Assembly: GCA_024404095.1 (NCBI GenBank)
Contig: JAKSQO010000027.1
Location: forward strand, 1-41,132
Length of the DNA stretch: 41,132 nt
Reading direction: 5' to 3'
Origin: Clostridia bacterium
GTDB lineage: Bacteria > Bacillota > Clostridia > Oscillospirales > Acutalibacteraceae
Shown here: positions 35,010 to 41,131 of the stretch, one piece after another
Position numbering within the stretch: position 1 is the stretch's first letter
How the letters are laid out: every line of letters starts with the position of its first letter
Program-made: the position numbers and the translations under genes
The notes under the pieces: generated by a model
What the model saw: the letters and a program-made list of their open reading frames with translations, nothing else
Told to the model about the DNA's origin: nothing
Databases searched by the model: none

Positions 35010-35730
35010 TGGTCTTACCTCCGTCCGAAGATTTAAGGTATTTATCCTGCGTTTCAATGTACTTGTTTGCAACTGCTTCATCGCCTCTGTAAACAAGTGC
35101 AACGTGCATCGTTGCGTTCTTCTCATAGCTTGCGAGCACCGTCGCCTGCTTTATTGAAACAAGCACAGTTACTGTAGCCGGAAGGTCAAAGGTTCCGTCC
35201 TCATTGGGAACAACTTCGTTTTCATCAACGCCGCCCGATGTGGTTGTGGTGATAACACGGACATATTTAAGTTCGGGAGGAACTACTGTTTTTCCTCCTT
35301 TATCGGTAACGCATACGCTGACAATATCGCCGTTCTGAAGCTTACCGGATAAACCGCCCGCAAATGATGATATTGAAATACTCATTGCTACTTTATCTCC
35401 GCCGAGTGCGGATAACACATTCTCGGCAGCATTGGCATTTTCGGTCAGCTTTGACGGAGTTGCTATATCGCCCTTATACAAGGCAGAATTCGCAAACTTT
35501 CCGAGAACAGCTTCTTTGTCCCTTATTGCGTTTTCGGGCAGTGCCGATTTTGCGGCATTGATTACAGCGATGTCATCTTCAGATATTTTCGCACCCTGCG
35601 AAATATCCTTCGCAAATGTTACAACCTCAACCTTGCCTTCTGCCATTTTGTTTATCATCGGTGATACACCGAAGGTTACAACAACAGCGAGAATAACGCA
35701 GATAACACCTATAAGAGTTCTGTTTTTCAT
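35002..35730 (-). CDS. cpaB: CpaB/RcpC-like SAF-domain pilus protein
   Basis: This 242-aa protein has an N-terminal membrane helix (residues 5-25), then a SAF-type domain (about 35-95, with FAKDISQGAKISEDDI) and a beta-rich C-terminal region with VAMSISISSFAGGLSGKLQ. It matches RcpC/CpaB, a periplasmic or wall-side assembly factor of Tad pili. AGGAGG precedes the ATG. The neighbours are the prepilin peptidase and the TadZ-like protein, the usual order. Confidence 0.85.
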   Translation of the reverse strand: MKNRTLIGVICVILAVVVTFGVSPMINKMAEGKVEVVTFAKDISQGAKISEDDIAVINAAKSALPENAIRDKEAVLGKFANSALYKGDIATPSKLTENANAAENVLSALGGDKVAMSISISSFAGGLSGKLQNGDIVSVCVTDKGGKTVVPPELKYVRVITTTTSGGVDENEVVPNEDGTFDLPATVTVLVSIKQATVLASYEKNATMHVALVYRGDEAVANKYIETQDKYLKSSDGGKTNV

Positions 35731-35746
35731 TCAGGTTTACCTCCTG

Positions 35747-36382
35747 TTAAATTAAAAATGTTAATGCAAATCCGGCTGAAAGATACGGAATCAACGGCAG
35801 TGTATTTTTCTTTTCCGGGTCAACTATCTTTGTAACTTTATTTCTGATAAGCGTACCGATTACAGCAGAAGCAAGTCCGATGATAAGACCTGTCATGCCT
35901 CTGCTTGCTCCGAGAATGAAAAAAGCGGCGGGAATGAATTTAATATCTGCTCCGCCGAGCTGTCCGCCTGAAACAATCGCACACATAACCACAAACGCAA
36001 AAACAATTGCTGCGGCTATAATGTTAAAGAACATCTGTGTTCCGCTTACATTGATAAAACCTATCAGAAAAACCATTACAGATAATGCGTTTGCCGCTTC
36101 TCTGGTCTTTATATCGCTGTATGAAGTATAAGCAAAGACACAAAGAAGAAGTATTCCTTTAATAAGCATCCATGATATATCAAATCTGAATACCATCAGG
36201 AATACAAATATTTCCGAAACTACTGCAAACCATTTATTGATTGCAGCTCCCTTTTCGTAGCTGGGTGCATTTTTCAAAATAGTTTTAAGTGCAATCCCGA
36301 ATATGAGCATTACGGGAATTGCCGCATAGAGCTTTGAGAGAATAATTACGAACAGAATTGTCGTCATTAATTTAGTAATCAT
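35747..36382 (-). CDS. Prepilin peptidase A24 (TadV/CpaA-like)
   Basis: This 211-aa polytopic membrane protein is the aspartic peptidase that cuts and may methylate prepilins. The catalytic aspartates are visible as SYSDIKTRE (D90) and GGADIKFI (D146), within the expected GxxD context. Several transmembrane helices span the protein. GAGG lies ten bases before the ATG. It is small compared with bifunctional PilD-type enzymes, typical of TadV/CpaA. Confidence 0.87.
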   Translation of the reverse strand: MITKLMTTILFVIILSKLYAAIPVMLIFGIALKTILKNAPSYEKGAAINKWFAVVSEIFVFLMVFRFDISWMLIKGILLLCVFAYTSYSDIKTREAANALSVMVFLIGFINVSGTQMFFNIIAAAIVFAFVVMCAIVSGGQLGGADIKFIPAAFFILGASRGMTGLIIGLASAVIGTLIRNKVTKIVDPEKKNTLPLIPYLSAGFALTFLI

Positions 36383-36404
36383 AGTTTGTAATCCTCATAA
36401 AGTA

Positions 36405-36428
36405 GTGGGGCGGATTTCTCCGCCCCAC
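36405..36428 (-). promoter_or_regulatory. GC-rich intergenic stem-loop after the pilin genes
   Basis: A perfect 10-bp stem with a four-base TTTC loop (36405-36414 with 36419-36428) lies between the second DUF6133 pilin gene and the prepilin peptidase gene. No T-run follows in the minus direction. It could uncouple high pilin expression from low machinery expression by RNA processing; this role is inferred. Confidence 0.6.
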
Positions 36429-36440
36429 GGGTTTCAGTTA

Positions 36441-36752
36441 TCAGCCTGCGTATTCAAAAAGTTCTTCGACTTTTTCGGTTACTGAAGGCATAATTGTGTC
36501 GTTAAAGAGTGCATAGAGAAGTCCGAGAAGAAGTGCGCCGATTACGACTGCAATGAGAATCTTTACGCCGGTGTCAACATAGGCTTCTGCGGCAGTTCCG
36601 ACGCATACACGGCGGACCTCAACGGTTGTCTTCTTGGAAACACGTGAATAAACGGATTTTGCAAAATCTGCAGCTTCTGTCACTTTTCTCTTGACAAATG
36701 AAGTGCAGCGTTTGCCAAAGGACTTAGCCTTCTTGAAAGCTTTCTTAAACAT
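36441..36752 (-). CDS. DUF6133 pilin-like protein (copy 2)
   Basis: This 103-aa protein has a basic N-terminal region (about residues 1-55), an AEAYVDTG motif at about 57-64, then a hydrophobic helix ILIAVVIGALLLGLLYAL and a short C-terminal tail ending FEYAG. The last 47 residues are nearly identical to the preceding gene. GGAGG lies eight bases before the ATG at 36752. The hydrophobic helix and position beside the prepilin peptidase identify a Flp/Tad-like pilin. The residue before E is A rather than the usual G. Confidence 0.8.
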   Translation of the reverse strand: MFKKAFKKAKSFGKRCTSFVKRKVTEAADFAKSVYSRVSKKTTVEVRRVCVGTAAEAYVDTGVKILIAVVIGALLLGLLYALFNDTIMPSVTEKVEELFEYAG

Positions 36753-36774
36753 AAACAAATTCCTCCTTTAAAAA

Positions 36775-37143
36775 TTAACCTGCATAGTTGAAGAGACCTT
36801 CAACCTTTTCTGTGACTGACGGCATGATGGTATCGTTAAAGAGTGCATAAAGCAGAGCAAGGAGCAGTGCGCCGATTACAACTGCAATAAGAATCTTTAC
36901 GCCGGTATCAACATACGCTTCGCCCTTCTTGTTCTTGAACAGCTTACCGAGGTACTTGTCCTTAATAAGCAGAGAAACAATGAGTGTTGATGCTGAAACG
37001 AAAAATGTGTAAAGTGATGTAAGTACGCCGGTGGAAACTGTGACCTTCTTTGCGAAGAAATCATAGATTCCCTTGAAGAATGAACATACCTTGTTTGTCA
37101 CTGTCTTGAAAAGTCCGATAACCGTAAGAATAAAATTAACCAT
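36775..37143 (-). CDS. DUF6133 pilin-like protein (copy 1)
   Basis: This 122-aa protein has an extra N-terminal hydrophobic stretch and then NKKGEAYVDTG at about residues 74-84, followed by a hydrophobic helix with ALLLALLYALF. The KGE site fits prepilin cleavage after G. The start at 37143 (MVNFIL) has GGAGG eight bases upstream; longer in-frame extensions lack such a site. It is the likely major pilin or a partner of copy 2. Its N-terminal part differs completely from copy 2. Confidence 0.8.
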   Translation of the reverse strand: MVNFILTVIGLFKTVTNKVCSFFKGIYDFFAKKVTVSTGVLTSLYTFFVSASTLIVSLLIKDKYLGKLFKNKKGEAYVDTGVKILIAVVIGALLLALLYALFNDTIMPSVTEKVEGLFNYAG

Positions 37144-37165
37144 AATACATACCTCCGAAAATTGA

Positions 37166-37471
37166 TTATTCAGCGACTTCAAAATCGCTGTCTGCGTTAT
37201 CAGCAAGTGCCTTGTCATAAGCGTCGAGCACTGCTGTCTGGATGAGTTCACGGCAAGCCGTTGTGATGGGGTGAGTAATATCGCGGCTGATTACTTCGCC
37301 CTGCTTATTTGTCCACTTGGAACGGGGCATGGTGATGTATCTGCCTGTATCCTTCTCCACAACACCGACGCTGTGAATAACGATTGAGTCGTCAATGACG
37401 ACATCTGCGAAAGCCTTTGTTGCCTTATCGCTGTTCTTGATAATGTGTTTAATTTCTGCTCTAATTTCCAA
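37166..37471 (-). CDS. SpoVG-like regulator
   Basis: This 101-aa protein matches the SpoVG family in length and blocks: VVIDDSIVIHSVGVVE, then RYITMPRSKW and ISRDITHPITTACREL. SpoVG proteins bind nucleic acid and influence cell-surface and virulence genes in Firmicutes. It is the first gene after the ParB terminator and immediately precedes the pilin genes, so it could regulate the Tad cluster. Confidence 0.85.
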   Translation of the reverse strand: MEIRAEIKHIIKNSDKATKAFADVVIDDSIVIHSVGVVEKDTGRYITMPRSKWTNKQGEVISRDITHPITTACRELIQTAVLDAYDKALADNADSDFEVAE

Positions 37472-37494
37472 AATAAATCTTTCCTTTCTTAAAT

Positions 37495-37530
37495 AAAAAA
37501 GACCGGTAGATGTTAAAAATCTAACCGGTC
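37495..37530 (-). terminator. Terminator between parB and the spoVG-like gene
   Basis: The hairpin 37501-37530 (GACCGG ... CCGGTC with one bulge) is followed, in the minus direction, by six T residues. It stands 33 bp after the ParB stop, which separates the par operon from the SpoVG/Tad operon; some read-through is possible because the SpoVG start is only about 24 bp away. Confidence 0.8.
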
Positions 37531-37562
37531 AATTATCAATATATTTTTTGATTTGTTGAGTC

Positions 37563-38516
37563 TTATCTTTCCTGACTCTTTTTTCGTTCCAAGTGACGAT
37601 TATAGAACTGTAATGCTTTGATTACATAATCGTTCTGCTTATCCGACGGAACGCTCTTCGGAATAAGGCTGGTTATGCGTGTGTCTTTGATAGCAGGTCT
37701 ATCACGCTGATTAGGCTTTTCTTCATCCATTATGGACTCAACAACCTCTTTAGTGAGTTTGCCGCTTTCATAGAATTTACGCATTTTGATTGTCTGTGCG
37801 TGTGACGGAGTAGCGTCAGCATATTCGATTGCTTCTGACAGCCACGACTGCACCTCTTTCGGTAAGTAGGAAACTTCTACCGCCGGGCGAAGCGCAATTC
37901 GTTTTTCGTCAACAAGGTCCAGCAGTTCAGGGATAAGTTCAGTAAGGCGAATATATCGTCTTATCTGTTCTCTGCTTTCTCCGACAGCTTCTCCGAGTTG
38001 TGTGACAGAAAGGGCGGATTTACCAGACAACTTCTCCACCGTTGGTGTAGAAGTTAAATCTGTTCTTTTACCCTGTCTGTTCATAGCTTCAAGCCGCATC
38101 TTGTACGCAAAGGCTTTCTCCGAAGGGAGTATTTCTTCACGCTGAAGATTACTTTCAACCATTGCAAGAATCGCCTCATCTCTTGTAAGTTCTTTTACTC
38201 TTGCAGGGATTGTTTCAAATCCTGCAAGTTCAAATGCTCTTTTTCGTCTGTGACCTGATACCATTTCATAGGTACCGTCTTCAAGCGGTCTTACAAGTAT
38301 AGCCTGAAGTAATCCGCTTGTTTTTACACTTTCAACAAGCTCAGCCATACTCTCATCGTCTTTCACTTTATACGGATGATTGGGGAAGTCTGATATTTTT
38401 TCAAGAGGTATGTCTATAAGTCGTTCCCTTTTCAAATCCTCACGACTTTCATCGGTTTCAAAGAGATCATCGTACGGACTCAGCTCGATTTTTGCGGCGG
38501 ATTTGTTCTTTGGCAA
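37563..38516 (-). CDS. parB: ParB-like partition protein
   Basis: This 317-aa protein has the ParB CTPase region with a SGHRRKRAFELAG block at about residues 87-99 and ERN-type helix (LAMVESNLQREEI). A helix-turn-helix (LSVTQLGEAVGESREQIRRY) lies at about 173-193. It should load onto a parS site and work with ParA. GGAGG lies eight bases before the ATG, and the gene overlaps ParA by 50 bp. I saw no obvious parS sequence in the window. Confidence 0.92.
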   Translation of the reverse strand: MPKNKSAAKIELSPYDDLFETDESREDLKRERLIDIPLEKISDFPNHPYKVKDDESMAELVESVKTSGLLQAILVRPLEDGTYEMVSGHRRKRAFELAGFETIPARVKELTRDEAILAMVESNLQREEILPSEKAFAYKMRLEAMNRQGKRTDLTSTPTVEKLSGKSALSVTQLGEAVGESREQIRRYIRLTELIPELLDLVDEKRIALRPAVEVSYLPKEVQSWLSEAIEYADATPSHAQTIKMRKFYESGKLTKEVVESIMDEEKPNQRDRPAIKDTRITSLIPKSVPSDKQNDYVIKALQFYNRHLERKKSQER

Positions 38517-39297
38517 TGGAATCTACCTCCTTTGCAAACAGACGATATGCGTCTGCGATTTTGCCCTTGGGATCGTGCTTGAATATGCTGACACCTTCTG
38601 CACTGGTTTCTGCGGCACGGATAGAACGGGGAATAGCAGTATTAAATACTTTAGTGTACTTATCATACTGCTGCCTCATCATCTCCGAAACATCTCTTGC
38701 AAATGTAGTGCGGTAATCAACCATTGTCAAAAGAATACCGTCGATTTTAAGGTCAGGGTTTAATCTTCTCTTAATTCGTCCGATTGTTTTGACAAGCTGG
38801 TCAAGACCTTTTGCAGAAAGAAACTCAGGCTGTGAAGGTATAATAACGCTGTCAGCGGCACACAAGGCATTGAAAGTGAGCATACCCAGCGACGGCATAC
38901 AGTCAATGAGAATATAGTCATATTTGTCACGAACAGAGTCCACATAAGTCTTTAGGACTTTTTCACGGCTCATTTCATTGACGAGCATGATTTCAATTCC
39001 GCACAGTTCTATGTCTGCGGGCATTACATCAATGCCTTCTTCGTTTTTCAGAACTTCAAATTTAGGATTCATTTCGTAATCCTCAACTATTGTTCTGAAT
39101 ACTGATGTCAGGGTGCAGTTCAGGTTGTCCGTATCTCTGAATCCGAGAGACATCGTTAAACTTGCCTGCGGATCAGTGTCTATCACGAGCACTCTTTTGC
39201 CCATATCGACCAAAGCCACACCGAGGTTTGCGGTAGTTGTCGTTTTGCCGACACCGCCTTTTTGATTTGTGATTGCGATTACTTTACAGTTTTTCAT
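38467..39297 (-). CDS. parA: ParA-like partition ATPase
   Basis: This 276-aa ATPase has the deviant Walker A motif KGGVGKTTT near residues 12-20, a Walker A' TDPQAS (about 42-47) and Walker B DYILIDCMPSLG (about 130). It should position the element by cycling on the nucleoid. The start at 39297 (MKNCKV) has GGAGG upstream; a longer reading from 39312 would place that site inside the gene. It forms a pair with the ParB gene. Confidence 0.95.
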   Translation of the reverse strand: MKNCKVIAITNQKGGVGKTTTTANLGVALVDMGKRVLVIDTDPQASLTMSLGFRDTDNLNCTLTSVFRTIVEDYEMNPKFEVLKNEEGIDVMPADIELCGIEIMLVNEMSREKVLKTYVDSVRDKYDYILIDCMPSLGMLTFNALCAADSVIIPSQPEFLSAKGLDQLVKTIGRIKRRLNPDLKIDGILLTMVDYRTTFARDVSEMMRQQYDKYTKVFNTAIPRSIRAAETSAEGVSIFKHDPKGKIADAYRLFAKEVDSIAKEQIRRKNRAESVR

Positions 39298-39344
39298 TTG
39301 TCTGTCCTCCATAGTTAATTAAAGTAGTCATTGGAAATAAGATG

Positions 39345-39377
39345 CTAAAGTTTAGTGTAGATGCCAAAAAGTAACAT
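39345..39377 (-). CDS. Ten-codon leader peptide ahead of parA (tentative)
   Basis: A 10-aa frame (MLLFGIYTKL) with a near-perfect AAGGAGG site lies between the terminator at 39411-39448 and parA. A strong ribosome site on so short a frame suggests translational or attenuation control of the par operon. No codon run such as His or Leu repeats is present, so the regulating signal is unclear. Confidence 0.4.
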   Translation of the reverse strand: MLLFGIYTKL

Positions 39378-39410
39378 TGTTTTTCCTCCTTCTTGATAAT
39401 TTACTGAAAT

Positions 39411-39448
39411 AAAAAAAGGGCGTAAATGATTTTACTCATCTACGCCCT
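39411..39448 (-). terminator. Terminator upstream of the par operon
   Basis: An 8-bp stem (AGGGCGTA with TACGCCCT) is followed by seven T residues in the minus direction. It ends the small upstream gene, and because it lies just upstream of the leader and parA it may also act as an attenuator. Confidence 0.8.
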
Positions 39449-39528
39449 CATCAGTATTAAGTTGGTTTTTCTATTGCTAATAAAAAGCATGTTTATTTAT
39501 AACCATTTTTCTTCCTTCAAAAATGAAA

Positions 39529-39548
39529 CCGCCGCTGTTATGCGACGG
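39529..39548 (-). terminator. Second terminator-like hairpin after the small helical gene
   Basis: Arms 39529-39535 and 39542-39548 pair over 7 bp, one a G-U wobble, and a T-rich stretch follows on the minus strand. It lies 14 bases after the stop of the gene at 39563-39718, ahead of the stronger terminator at 39411-39448. Confidence 0.5.
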
Positions 39549-39562
39549 CAACGGATAATATT

Positions 39563-39718
39563 TTATTCCGACTCATCAATAAGTCTTAACAACAAAGTAT
39601 CTACATCTTCTGTCGGTTTGCCTTCTTCAATAAGCATATTCCTAAATTCGTTCATTCCGTTGATAAGAAGATTACATTCAAAGTCAGTAAATTTTACTTT
39701 AATTTTCTTTTCTTTCAT
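39563..39718 (-). CDS. Small conserved protein, paralogue of 8814-9005
   Basis: This 51-aa protein has the core LLINGMNEFRNM followed by KPTEDVD, nearly the same as the 63-aa protein encoded beside the coupling-protein gene. AAAAGGAG lies before the ATG at 39718. It stands alone upstream of the par operon and is followed by two terminators. Function unknown; a regulator or partner of a shared factor is possible. Confidence 0.78.
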   Translation of the reverse strand: MKEKKIKVKFTDFECNLLINGMNEFRNMLIEEGKPTEDVDTLLLRLIDESE

Positions 39719-39797
39719 AAGCCCATCTCCTTTTCTTTGGTTATACTCTATCACTATAATCAAAGAAATACTAATGTGCGAATAAAAGATTGGCGTG

Positions 39798-39905
39798 TTA
39801 TGTTATGCCGATAACCTGCATAATGACATACCAGATAGGTAATACAACATTAAAGGCTATGCCCTGACCGAGAGTAAATATAAAAGCGTTAATAATCATT
39901 TCCAT
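39798..39905 (-). CDS. 35-aa hydrophobic peptide
   Basis: This short frame has AGGAG seven bases or so before the ATG and encodes a peptide rich in I, V, F and L with almost no charge (one Glu near the start). It would span a membrane once. Small hydrophobic peptides of this size may be toxins, pheromone-like signals or membrane regulators. No antitoxin gene was recognised, so the role is open. Confidence 0.55.
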   Translation of the reverse strand: MEMIINAFIFTLGQGIAFNVVLPIWYVIMQVIGIT

Positions 39906-40410
39906 TGTAAATTACTCCTTATATTGCAATTTTTTAAAAGTAACCTAAAACGTATAATCAATTACATTGACGGGATTTTTGTGTTTCTTATATTCTTTTT
40001 GTTTCAACACCCCGAATGTATAGGAAAGTTAACAAGCGGCTGCCTGCTCACAGCTCCATGGGAATTTCACCCCCGGTCTGTCTCGTCACCGGTCTAAACG
40101 AAGAAAGTATCATTAACCCATATTCACGTCTTCGCAGCACAGAGAGCAACTCTGTATTTTGTAGCGGGAATTCTCGCTATTCGCTTTTTCTCGGAAATCA
40201 GAAACACTGGTTTCAGCGGTGTATTGGCGTACCCCTACTTGTGCTCGATAAATATGGAATGTACCTGCTAACTTACTATTCAATTTTCCGGGGATTCCTT
40301 GCTCAGAAATTAACCCCTTCACTTATTGGGAAAAAATATGCGAATTTTGCACGGGTTAAATCAAATATTTACAAATTGTTCACATTTTGCCATCTTAATT
40401 AATCCACCTA
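39906..40410. other. Non-coding region with GC-rich island
   Basis: I saw no convincing gene here. Positions about 40016-40330 are clearly more GC-rich than the AT-rich flanks, and on the minus strand contain adjacent short stems: CCGGT with ACCGG (about 40069-40094), GGG with CCC across ggtgaaat, and GCTG with CAGC (about 40040-40060). Frames on both strands through it have no recognised family. A structured RNA upstream of the 35-aa peptide gene, or a decayed insertion, are the two readings I consider. Confidence 0.45.
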
Positions 40411-40444
40411 AGAAATAAAAATGCCTCATGCGAAACATAAGGCA
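40411..40444 (-). terminator. Terminator insulating the leftward operons from the right
   Basis: Arms 40422-40430 and 40436-40444 form a 9-bp stem with one wobble on the minus strand, with a five-base loop, and five T residues follow. It would end any leftward transcript arriving from the right end and so isolates the element genes from outside transcription. Confidence 0.75.
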
Positions 40445-40738
40445 AAAAGGAATTCGAATGTCTATTATCATCAAATTAATCTTTTGTTTTCATAATTCTA
40501 ATCAATATTTTGAACTGGAAAAAACCTGGATAGTGTTCATTTTTTTAAGTATTTCGATAAAAATCATTTTTTAACATGCAATATAGATTTCATATACTCG
40601 GAGACAAAACTTATACACGAAAGCTTATATATTCACAGAAACAGCAAATTAGGTTTGGAATTCTATCAAAGAACTTACATTTAATATACTCGTTCCTGTC
40701 GTAACTGTAAAAATATCTTATCATGTTATTAAGGAAAT
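40445..40738. other. AT-rich spacer with no recognised gene
   Basis: About 290 bases of AT-rich sequence lie between the terminator and the ATP-grasp remnant. A plus-strand frame ending in the region 40680-40738 may be further decayed upstream sequence of that remnant, but stops interrupt it and I do not call it. Confidence 0.5.
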
Positions 40739-41039
40739 GATGAAATTATAAAAGCACTTTACAAACATTTCAAAATGAAAGACTTTGGCCGTTTTGATTT
40801 TGTAAAGGGAGAAACAATCTATTTGCTTGAAGCGAACTGTTGTCCGATACCGGGAAATAGTTTCTCGTGGGAATGGGAAAAAATATGGTCTTAAAAAACA
40901 ACAAGTGTTGGCTTTGTTTTTAAGTGCTTTTCATTTCGCACAAGTTGATAGTACAATAAAATTGACTGGCAGGCACAGAGACCGGGAAGAAATCCATTCT
41001 CATCTAGAAGTATTCTTTGCCGACAGACTGTCCAAATAA
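40739..41039 (+). pseudogene. ATP-grasp (D-Ala-D-Ala ligase-like) remnant with frameshift
   Basis: This is the only plus-strand gene-like feature. The first frame reads KMKDFGRFDF and IYLLEANCCPIPGN, which matches the C-terminal active-site part of D-Ala-D-Ala ligase-like ATP-grasp enzymes (Mg-binding E and N). It stops at 40894, and the reading continues in another frame from about 40880 (GLKKQQVLALFLSAF) across an A-rich run to a stop at 41037-41039. The N-terminal two-thirds is missing. It is probably a relic of chromosomal or accessory sequence. Confidence 0.6.
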
Positions 41040-41078
41040 CAGAAATCCCTATTCAAAGGGTAAAATGCACAGCTAAGA

Positions 41079-41131
41079 GTAACCGTCAAACCTACGAGCG
41101 AAGACACATGAAAAAGCCCGCCGAGATGGCG
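41079..41131 (-). repeat. Right copy of 53-bp terminal inverted repeat
   Basis: Exact reverse complement of positions 1-53. It ends inside a GC-rich hairpin (gcccgcc, loop gagat, ggcgg) one base from the end of the window. If the ends were joined, the junction would be a palindrome of about 107 bases with one central base, an unstable arrangement, so true linear termini or a shared flanking repeat are more likely. Confidence 0.85.

Noticed and set aside
34284..35126. Longer reading of the TadZ-like gene starting at 35126
   Set aside because: The added residues lie in the CpaB gene in another frame; the start at 35009 has a proper GGAGG site and begins at the P-loop strand.
39398..39426. Possible promoter for parA (TTTACG, 17 bp, TAAATT)
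   Set aside because: Its start point would fall inside the ribosome site of the leader frame, and the -35 box lies in the terminator stem.
40016..40100. Cobalamin riboswitch-like string (ggtgaaattcc, then ctgtga) on the minus strand
   Set aside because: The other conserved boxes of that riboswitch were not found and no cobalamin-related gene follows.
40016..40402. Plus-strand frame of 128 codons through the GC-rich island, and a minus-strand frame at 40113-40322
   Set aside because: Neither translation resembles a known family, and neither has a convincing ribosome site; base composition fits a structured or decayed region better.
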